NCBI GenBank assembly: GCA_900751685.1
Contig: CAADSR010000024.1
Coordinates: 1-11,466 of the forward strand
Direction of reading: 5' to 3'
Length of the DNA: 11,466 nucleotides
DNA from: Clostridia bacterium
GTDB taxonomy: Bacteria; Bacillota; Clostridia; UBA1381
Of this stretch, positions 1 to 5,342 are shown piece after piece. The notes under the pieces are model-generated. The model had not been told where the DNA came from. It did no database searches and worked only from the letters and a program-made list of their open reading frames with translations. Every line of letters starts with the position of its first letter. Within the stretch, counting starts at the first letter, position 1. A program made the position numbers and the translations under genes.

Positions 1-16
1 ATTTCAACATTAATTT

Positions 17-57
17 ACAAAAAAAGCAATAACCAGAAATTTTTCTGATTATTGCTT
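17..57 (-). terminator. Intrinsic terminator of the AbrB-like gene
   Basis: A 16-bp inverted repeat (24-39 and 42-57) with a 2-nt loop lies just after the stop codon of the minus-strand gene. Read on the minus strand the only imperfect pair is a G-U wobble, and the stem is followed by a run of T. On the plus strand the same position is a C-A mismatch, so the minus strand is the better reading. It is AT-rich, so its strength is uncertain. Confidence 0.8.
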
Positions 58-71
58 GATTTTTATCTATT

Positions 72-737
72 TTATTCCATTCCACTTGACTTAAAAAAAT
101 ATTCTGTTACACTGTCTGTTAATGCTTCTTGATAAATTCGGAGCAATTCTGCACTTTTTACACTGATTTCCTCCTTTTCTTCAAGTTCTAAGAGTAATTT
201 TTCAATAATATAAAGAGCCGCCTGATAGCTTTTATCGGATAACTCGATTTTCAATTTCTGCTTTTGTATTTCCGAAAGGTCGGCTGTCTTTATTTTTTTT
301 GATTCATGTATTCTATTTACTGAAAGATTGTTGTTTAATTTGGTACAAAGAGTACATAGTGTGATATTTTCATATTCATAGAGCTTTTTTACGGTGCTAT
401 TGCAGAAAAAGCAATGAGGAGGCGTTTTCATTAAAATTAATTTCCCCTCCTCCCACGAAGCGAAAATCCGTTGACGGTACATCTGCTCGTTTAGGGATTT
501 CTCCAGCCCTAAAGGGATGGACAGCGTCCGGTAAGCGGAGTAACGGATCCCACCCTGTTTTTTTATGAAACGGTTGGTTTTCGCAGAAGTGGACAAAATA
601 ATCTCATCCTGATGGATATAATAATATAGAATATCATCAATCGTAATGCACAACAAACGTGCAATGCTTTTAGGAATATATAAATTTGTCTGTTCATCGT
701 TTTTTCGATATTCCAAAATAAAAATTTTTTTCTTCAT
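72..737 (-). CDS. AbrB/SpoVT-type DNA-binding protein with tandem hairpins and zinc knuckle
   Basis: A 221-aa protein, probably a cytoplasmic transcription regulator. Residues about 4-50 resemble an AbrB/SpoVT swapped-hairpin domain (YIPKSIARLLCIT, then a strand ending DEIILS). Residues about 66-104 look like a second, more divergent copy (LSIPLGLEKSL, then GKLILMK). A Cys4 motif follows at C109, C112, C128 and C131 (C-x2-C-x15-C-x2-C), the same place where short clostridial AbrB proteins carry a zinc knuckle. The remaining 90 residues are predicted helical, with charged Leu/Glu/Lys-rich stretches (about 155-207), and are not recognised. Typical AbrB proteins are 80-100 aa, so this one is unusually long. 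The ATG at 735-737 has a GGAGG (745-749) 7 nt upstream. It is divergent from the XRE gene, and the shared gap is full of repeats, which suggests autoregulation or cross-regulation. The AbrB assignment is by pattern recognition. The targets are unknown. Confidence 0.7.
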   Translation of the reverse strand: MKKKIFILEYRKNDEQTNLYIPKSIARLLCITIDDILYYYIHQDEIILSTSAKTNRFIKKQGGIRYSAYRTLSIPLGLEKSLNEQMYRQRIFASWEEGKLILMKTPPHCFFCNSTVKKLYEYENITLCTLCTKLNNNLSVNRIHESKKIKTADLSEIQKQKLKIELSDKSYQAALYIIEKLLLELEEKEEISVKSAELLRIYQEALTDSVTEYFFKSSGME

Positions 738-814
738 GACTTTTCCTCCAGGTAGAATGAATCACAGAAATAAAACTGCTCTTTTTTGGGAAACTTTGCC
801 TACTAAAGATGTAA

Positions 815-896
815 AATATTCATAAACCGCCATTTAATATTCATAATTTGAATATTATATTCAGACAAATCATGTAGAGAAAGAATATTATATGCA
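815..896. promoter_or_regulatory. Candidate operator cluster between divergent regulators
   Basis: The 11-mer AATATTCATAA occurs exactly twice, at 815-825 and 836-846, with a 21-bp period (about two helical turns). Next comes a perfect palindrome TGAATAT-T-ATATTCA at 849-863, and a near copy, GAATATTATATGCA, at 883-896. All share a GAATATT core. The palindrome contains TATAAT on the minus strand (854-859) and the near copy contains TATTAT on the plus strand (886-891), so occupied sites could block either promoter. No convincing -35 box was found for either direction. Binding by the XRE or AbrB-like protein is inferred from position. Confidence 0.55.
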
Positions 897-920
897 ATAA
901 TTGAATATAGAGGTGAGTAT

Positions 921-1139
921 ATGAAGAATATAAAATTAGTCCGTGTCACAAAAGATTACACACAATTAAAAGTTCAAATGGAAACGGGGATCAGTCAGAG
1001 TACACTATCAAAATATGAGACTGGGGAACTCGTGCCAACGACAGATAACCTCATAATACTGGCAGATTTTTATAAAACCAGCCTGGATTTTCTTATAGAC
1101 CGCACAAATGAGCAAAAACCATATCCTCCAGCAAAATAA
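921..1139 (+). CDS. XRE-family helix-turn-helix regulator
   Basis: A 72-aa protein made almost entirely of one Cro/C1 (XRE) DNA-binding domain. The recognition part is clear: a TQLKVQMETG helix, then GISQSTLSKYETGE (about residues 23-36), then a helix with LIILADFYKTSLDFLIDRT, which is the usual end of the family. A Pro/Lys-rich tail (65-72) completes it. The ATG at 921 follows AGAGGTGA (909-916) with a 4-nt gap, which is slightly short. Such single-domain proteins usually act as dimeric repressors. Its divergent partner is the AbrB-like gene and the gap between them holds palindromic sites. First-helix residues (LVRVTKDY) are less typical than the rest. No phage or toxin gene lies next to it. 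Confidence 0.85.
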   Translation: MKNIKLVRVTKDYTQLKVQMETGISQSTLSKYETGELVPTTDNLIILADFYKTSLDFLIDRTNEQKPYPPAK

Positions 1140-1164
1140 CAAACACTGGATTTCCTACTTTTAA

Positions 1165-1218
1165 ATGCTATACCGGTGATTTCTTTATCATCAGTATAGC
1201 ATAAACGGCTTTTTTTTT
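1165..1218 (+). terminator. Hairpin between convergent genes, probable terminator
   Basis: A 16-bp imperfect stem (1165-1180 and 1187-1202, with one C-A mismatch and one G-U pair) has a 6-nt loop and is followed by AAACGGC and nine or more T (1210-1218). It sits 25 nt after the XRE stop. The 7-nt gap before the T-run is longer than normal. The convergent ABC-F gene ends at 1259, so the hairpin may serve both directions, although the minus-strand tail has few T. I saw no better terminator for the ABC-F operon. Confidence 0.5.
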
Positions 1219-1258
1219 CCACGACTTAAAATTAACCTTTATAAAGTTAAAATACTGG

Positions 1259-3043
1259 CTATTTCCTCTGCTTTTCTATCTGATCAGCTAAATCATTGAG
1301 GTAAATCCACCGTTCGGTCTTCACGTCTAATAAGTCCTTAAAATGTTCTTTTTCGGCTAAAAATTCCTGTAATTTTACAAAATCCGAACTTTGTGAAGCA
1401 ATTTTTTGTTCCAGTTCGTTTATTTTTTGTTCCAACGTTTCAATTTCTTTATCGATCGTCTCATATTCCCGCTGTTCCTTAAATGAAAATTTAAGGCGCT
1501 GCGTTTTTGGTTCTTGCACACTTGTCTTTTGAGGCTTTGGTACAGAGGTTAAATCCTTTTCTTCTTGGCGCTTTTCTAAATAATCACTGTAGCCTCCTAC
1601 ATATGCTTTAACTGAAGCATCCGGCCGGAGCTCGAAGATTTGTTCTGCGACCTTATCCAAAAAATAACGGTCATGGGAAACAGTGATCACTGCGCCTGCA
1701 AATTGCTGCAGATAATTTTCCAGGATCGTCAAGGTCTCAATGTCCAAGTCATTTGTAGGCTCGTCTAAAATCAGGACATTGGGTGCGCTAATTAGGACAT
1801 GAAGCAAAAGAAGGCGTCTTTTTTCCCCACCCGACAGCCTGCCAATGGTGTTCCATTGCAACTCCCCGGGAAATAAGAAACGCTCCAACATTTGAGATGC
1901 CGTTATCATCCCTTCCTGGGTCTGGATATAGGGGGCAATTTCCTTCACCGAATCAATCACTCGCATCTCTTCGTTTAATTCTCCGCTTTCTTGAGAGAAA
2001 TAGCCTATTTTTACCGTGTCCCCAACAATGACCTTTCCTTCATCAGGGGGTATAAAACCACAAATCATTTTAAGCAACGTAGATTTTCCGCTGCCATTGC
2101 AGCCTACAATACCGATCCGGTCCCTGCGCAACAAACAATAGGAAAAATCACGGATCAGTCGCACTGTTCCATAGCCTTTGGAGATCTGCTCAATTTCTAT
2201 AATTTTTTTCCCCAGCCGTGAGGAAACAGACTGCAGTTCCAATTGCTCTCTCTCTTTGAGCCCGCTTTCTTCTTTCACAGCCTCATAAGTTTCTAAACGT
2301 TTTTTACTCTTCGTCCCGCGGGCCCTTACGCCCCGCTGCGCCCATTCTAATTCTTTTTTTAAGAAAGCCTGCCGTTTTCGTTCACTGGCAGTCTCCATTT
2401 CTTCCCGCTGCAGCTTTAGCGCAAGAAATCCGGAATAGTTTTGTTGGTATTGATAAAGCTGTCCATTGTCAAGCTCGAAAATACAATTTGTAACACGGTC
2501 TAAAAAGTAACGGTCATGGGTCACCATCAAAATGGCCCCGGTATAATTTTTAAGATACTCTTCAAGCCAGGTGATCATCTCACTATCCAGATGGTTTGTG
2601 GGCTCATCAAGGATCAGGAGCTCACCTGGCCGCGCAAGGCAGCTTGCAATAGACAGGCGCTTCTTCTCCCCACCAGAGAGGACTGAAACCTTTTGCGTAT
2701 AATCTGTCATCCCCAGGCGCGTTAAAATCATTTTTGCTTCATATTCGTGCATTTGCTGCTCCTGGCTATCATAGCCGGAGAGTACTTGCTGCAAAACTGT
2801 TTTATCCCCATCAAACTCAGGATTCTGAGGCAAGAAAGAAATCCTTGTGCCATTTGCTAAAATAACATTTCCCTGATCGGTTTCCTCCCTGCCTGCTAAT
2901 ATTTTCAAAAGAGTCGATTTTCCAGTACCATTGATCCCGACCAATCCAATTTTTTGATGTTCATTTACCGAAAAAGAAATCTGGTCAAAAAGCGTCTTTT
3001 CCCCATAAGTTTTGACCAACTGTTCTGCTGTTAAAATAACCAA
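1259..3043 (-). CDS. ABC-F translation ATPase, Uup/YfmR type
   Basis: A 594-aa soluble protein with two ABC domains and no membrane segments. Domain 1 has Walker A GINGTGKS (36-43), signature LSGGE (122-126), Walker B LLILDEP (142-148) and H176. Domain 2 has GCNGSGKS (314-321), LSGGE (403-407), VLILDEP (423-429) and H457. The linker (about 205-275) carries WAQRGVRARGTKSKKRLETY, which matches the Uup/YfmR P-site-tRNA-interaction motif. Residues about 520-590 form the C-terminal coiled coil of that subfamily. Known members bind the ribosomal E site and help stalled or poorly reacting ribosomes, so this is more likely a housekeeping factor than an antibiotic-protection ABC-F, which usually has a longer linker. 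The start is TTG at 3041-3043, supported by a strong ribosome binding site and by the expected first strand of the domain. It is last in an operon, 15 nt after tmrB. Confidence 0.9.
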   Translation of the reverse strand: MVILTAEQLVKTYGEKTLFDQISFSVNEHQKIGLVGINGTGKSTLLKILAGREETDQGNVILANGTRISFLPQNPEFDGDKTVLQQVLSGYDSQEQQMHEYEAKMILTRLGMTDYTQKVSVLSGGEKKRLSIASCLARPGELLILDEPTNHLDSEMITWLEEYLKNYTGAILMVTHDRYFLDRVTNCIFELDNGQLYQYQQNYSGFLALKLQREEMETASERKRQAFLKKELEWAQRGVRARGTKSKKRLETYEAVKEESGLKEREQLELQSVSSRLGKKIIEIEQISKGYGTVRLIRDFSYCLLRRDRIGIVGCNGSGKSTLLKMICGFIPPDEGKVIVGDTVKIGYFSQESGELNEEMRVIDSVKEIAPYIQTQEGMITASQMLERFLFPGELQWNTIGRLSGGEKRRLLLLHVLISAPNVLILDEPTNDLDIETLTILENYLQQFAGAVITVSHDRYFLDKVAEQIFELRPDASVKAYVGGYSDYLEKRQEEKDLTSVPKPQKTSVQEPKTQRLKFSFKEQREYETIDKEIETLEQKINELEQKIASQSSDFVKLQEFLAEKEHFKDLLDVKTERWIYLNDLADQIEKQRK

Positions 3044-3050
3044 ATGATCT

Positions 3051-3060
3051 TCCTCCTCTT
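3051..3060 (-). promoter_or_regulatory. Ribosome binding site deciding the TTG start of the ABC-F gene
   Basis: Read on the minus strand this is AAGAGGAGGA, 7 nt before the TTG at 3043. There is no ATG nearby in frame. The site overlaps the last two bases of the tmrB stop codon (3059-3061), consistent with translational coupling. Confidence 0.8.
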
Positions 3061-3649
3061 AAAAACGTATATGCTTAAGCTGAACTTTTTTGCGAAGAAT
3101 CCATTTTATAAGCCTGCTTTTATTTTCATCCATTAGCTCCAACCCTGTCCGTGCGGCAACCACATCAACCATTTGGCTAACCGTCATAGAATCCGTTATG
3201 ATATAATTTTCAAACACCGGTTTTTTTAAATCCTGCACACATTTGGCGGCTTGCTGCGCTGCCCAGGATTTTTTCCCTTCTGACCTGCTTCTCAGCCGTT
3301 TCAAAATGGTCTCTTCCTTTGCCCCAAGAACACAGTGCTTGACTAAAATATCCTTCTTCCGCAAAGCTCCAATGATCTCCCCGTAATACTGAGGCTCTGT
3401 TAAACTCATCGGAACCAACACAACACCCTCATAATGGGTGGAAATCTCATAAAGCATTTTTTGATTAAATTCACGCCATAGAGGCTCCTGTTGAAAATTC
3501 TCTTTTTTCATAGCCTCCGGTTCATTCTTCCATAAAAAATATCCCACATTTTCAGGGTCATATACAAAAGAATTTTTCACCCTGCGCTGCAGCTCATAAG
3601 CAACTGTTGTTTTTCCGCTTCCAAACGCACCGTTGATCCATACAATCAT
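3059..3649 (-). CDS. tmrB: TmrB-like P-loop protein (tunicamycin resistance family)
   Basis: A 196-aa protein that closely resembles Bacillus subtilis TmrB (about 197 aa) along its whole length as I remember that sequence. Shared features are MIVWINGAFGSGKT with Walker A at 7-14, YDPENVG (30-36), PLWREFN (56-62), VLVPMSL (77-83), LKRLRSRSEGKKSWA (116-130) and the terminal LKHIR. TmrB is an ATP-binding protein that protects cells against tunicamycin, probably by binding the drug, and is held at the membrane by an amphipathic C-terminal helix. The basic/hydrophobic tail here (about 178-193) fits that. The ATG at 3647-3649 follows AAGGAGGA. It lies 11 nt after the MATE stop and 15 nt before the ABC-F start, so all three should be co-transcribed. 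Distant relatives have other P-loop functions, so the substrate is inferred. Confidence 0.82.
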   Translation of the reverse strand: MIVWINGAFGSGKTTVAYELQRRVKNSFVYDPENVGYFLWKNEPEAMKKENFQQEPLWREFNQKMLYEISTHYEGVVLVPMSLTEPQYYGEIIGALRKKDILVKHCVLGAKEETILKRLRSRSEGKKSWAAQQAAKCVQDLKKPVFENYIITDSMTVSQMVDVVAARTGLELMDENKSRLIKWILRKKVQLKHIRF

Positions 3650-3660
3650 TGGTTCCTCCT

Positions 3661-5013
3661 TTAAGCATTCACCTCATATTTTTTCCATTTTCCCCGGACA
3701 AAACGTCCCACAAAGCAAATCACACGGAAAATCCAATCCATGACCATTGCAGTCCATACGCCCACAGCACCCCATCCAAGCCCTATAGCAAGGACATAAC
3801 TGAATGCCAGCCGGAAAGCTGTCATGGAAAACACCGAAACCACCATAGTATAACGCACATCATTTGCTGCCCGCAGCGCATTCGGCAGTGTAAACGACAA
3901 TGGCCATAAGAAAATGGCACAGCCATTATGAATAAAAATCAATGTTGTTGCAAGGGATAAGGTCTGCTCCGAAAGCTGGTAAATTTTTAAGATCCAAGGC
4001 AGGCAAAGAAAAATGGTGATGTTTAATCCAATTAAAATGAGGTAAGTGATTTTTAAAAGCTTCTTAATATAATAAACTGCCTGCTTATAATCCAACGCCC
4101 CGACACATTGACCGGCCACCGTGATCATTGCTAAATTCATTGCTTGTCCCGGGATAATGCCAAGCGCATCAATATTATTAGCCACTGCATTTGCCGCGAT
4201 CTGCACTGTTCCAAAGCCAGCAATGATGCTGACGACCAATACACGTCCTAATTGAAAAAAACTATTTTCCAATCCATTTGGCACACCGATCCGTAAAATG
4301 TTTTTGACCATAGGCCAATTAAAATGAATTTTAAAAATCTGTTTGATATGCACCTGGTTTTGGGGGTTAGAGATCCGCGCCATCATAATGGCGGCGGCTA
4401 CTATACGCGCAATCAAGGATGCAACCGCAGCTCCGGCCACTCCCATGTGAAGCACAAAAATGAAAATAGAATTTCCAATAATATTGATAATATTCATCAA
4501 CAAGGACGTCTGCATAGAGATCTTTGAGTTCCCCATAGAACGGAACAAGGCAGCACAGGAATTATAAATTGCTAAAAATGGATAAGAGATTGCCGAAAGG
4601 GTCAGATATACGAGGGCGTGCTTCATGACATCCGCTTCAATATTGCCAAAAAACAAATGAAGCAGCGGTTGCCTGAAAATCAAGACCAGTATCATTATAA
4701 ACAGCGAAAGAAATAACGCAATTAATAAAAGCTGATGAGCTGATTCGCAGGCACGGTCTGTCCGCTTGCTTCCAATGAATTGTGCTGTTACAACTGCTCC
4801 GCCGGTTGCCATTGCCGCAAAAATGTTAATCAACACTACATTGACCATATCCACCAGGGATACCCCTGAAACGGCAGCTTCCCCAACAGATGAGATCATC
4901 ATTGTATCCATCATTCCCACTGTAATTGCAAGGACCTGTTCAATTAAAAGAGGAATAATCAGTTTTTTTAATGCACTTCCTGTAAAAATCGGATTCTCTA
5001 TTGCTGTTTTCAT
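3661..5013 (-). CDS. MATE-family multidrug efflux transporter
   Basis: A 450-aa integral membrane protein with about 12 hydrophobic segments arranged as two similar halves (about 1-225 and 226-450), the normal size and architecture of MATE exporters driven by Na+ or H+ gradients. Family-like features are the opening LIIPLLIEQVLAITVGMMDTMMIS with D36 in the first helix, the GEAAVSGVSLVDMVN stretch, and in the second half GVPNGLENSFFQLGR (243-257). MATE pumps export cationic drugs, dyes and some metabolites; the substrate cannot be read here. It is the first gene of the operon with tmrB and the ABC-F gene, and has its own promoter upstream (5075-5103). The ATG at 5011-5013 is the only reasonable in-frame start. 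Its nearest GAGGG is 12 nt away, which is long. A 3-codon reading frame (ATG AAG CAA TGA) overlaps the start codon. Confidence 0.9.
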   Translation of the reverse strand: MKTAIENPIFTGSALKKLIIPLLIEQVLAITVGMMDTMMISSVGEAAVSGVSLVDMVNVVLINIFAAMATGGAVVTAQFIGSKRTDRACESAHQLLLIALFLSLFIMILVLIFRQPLLHLFFGNIEADVMKHALVYLTLSAISYPFLAIYNSCAALFRSMGNSKISMQTSLLMNIINIIGNSIFIFVLHMGVAGAAVASLIARIVAAAIMMARISNPQNQVHIKQIFKIHFNWPMVKNILRIGVPNGLENSFFQLGRVLVVSIIAGFGTVQIAANAVANNIDALGIIPGQAMNLAMITVAGQCVGALDYKQAVYYIKKLLKITYLILIGLNITIFLCLPWILKIYQLSEQTLSLATTLIFIHNGCAIFLWPLSFTLPNALRAANDVRYTMVVSVFSMTAFRLAFSYVLAIGLGWGAVGVWTAMVMDWIFRVICFVGRFVRGKWKKYEVNA

Positions 5014-5074
5014 TGCTTCATAATGCCCTCTCCCTGTATTTTGCTTCCGGGTATTTCTACCATCATACTTTTTT

Positions 5075-5103
5075 ATTATACCCTTTTTCCGGCGTTTTGT
5101 AAA
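5075..5103 (-). promoter_or_regulatory. Sigma-A promoter of the MATE-tmrB-ABC-F operon
   Basis: On the minus strand, TTTACA (5098-5103) and TATAAT (5075-5080) are separated by exactly 17 bp. Transcription would start near 5068, giving a leader of about 55 nt. Only one base differs from consensus. Confidence 0.8.
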
Positions 5104-5121
5104 TGACTTGTTTCTTCTGTA

Positions 5122-5150
5122 TTGACAAATGGAAAATTATGCGTTATAAT
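5122..5150 (+). promoter_or_regulatory. Consensus sigma-A promoter of the P-type ATPase
   Basis: TTGACA (5122-5127) and TATAAT (5145-5150) with a 17-bp spacer is a full consensus promoter. The expected start near A5157 is only about 4 nt before the riboswitch P1 stem, exactly where a leader with this aptamer should begin. A promoter this strong with control left to the leader is typical of riboswitch genes. The -35 box is 18 bp from that of the divergent MATE promoter. Confidence 0.88.
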
Positions 5151-5160
5151 AGTTTCACAT

Positions 5161-5253
5161 ACAAAAGGGAGTAGTTTTTGACACCTTGTCAACATCACGG
5201 CGTTAGCCTGGCATTGTGTGCCTTTTTTATTTTGAGGTAACAAGACTTTTCGT
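5161..5253 (+). ncRNA. yybP-ykoY Mn2+ riboswitch aptamer
   Basis: The leader carries the conserved parts of the yybP-ykoY motif (Rfam RF00080) in the right order. AAAAG followed by GGAGUAG (5163-5174) matches P1 plus loop L1. GAGGTAACAAGAC (5234-5246) followed by TTTT matches loop L3 plus the 3' side of P1. P1 pairs 5163-5167 with 5246-5250, and extends to 5161-5162 with 5252-5253 across one bulged C. Between them lie a 6-bp hairpin (5178-5183 with 5187-5192) and a GGC-GTTA-GCC stem (5199-5208). In characterised members L1 and L3 dock to bind Mn2+. The gene downstream, a P-type cation ATPase, is one of the known classes under this riboswitch. The middle stems should be folded properly to confirm. 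Confidence 0.87.
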
Positions 5254-5307
5254 ATGGTTATTTTTTTATTGGGAAAGATAACCATATGGGAGTCTTTTTT
5301 ATTTTTT
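5242..5307 (+). terminator. Riboswitch expression platform: intrinsic terminator
   Basis: AAGACT (5242-5247) can pair with AGTCTT (5291-5296), and TATGGTTAT (5253-5261) pairs perfectly with ATAACCATA (5278-5286); T-rich sequence runs to 5307. The left base of this hairpin (AAGACT) is the same sequence that forms L3 and the 3' side of the aptamer P1, so aptamer and terminator cannot both form completely. This predicts that Mn2+ binding stabilises P1, weakens the terminator and turns the exporter on, as reported for other yybP-ykoY switches. Confidence 0.82.
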
Positions 5308-5328
5308 AAACCTGCTTCCAAGTGAGAG

Positions 5329-5334
5329 AAAGGA
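5329..5334 (+). promoter_or_regulatory. Ribosome binding site deciding the ATPase start
   Basis: AAAGGA lies 8 nt before the ATG at 5343. A GTG at 5322 is in frame 7 codons earlier, but lies upstream of this site and has no site of its own, so the ATG is preferred. Confidence 0.75.
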
Positions 5335-5342
5335 TTTTCAAC

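Noticed and set aside
1259..3043. Antibiotic-protection (ARE) ABC-F protein of the Vga/Lsa/Msr type
   Set aside because: The short linker with the RGVRARGTKSKKR motif and the C-terminal coiled coil fit Uup/YfmR better.
5322..5342. GTG start 7 codons upstream of the ATPase ATG
   Set aside because: It lies upstream of the only good ribosome binding site (5329-5334), and the ATG at 5343 has ideal 8-nt spacing.
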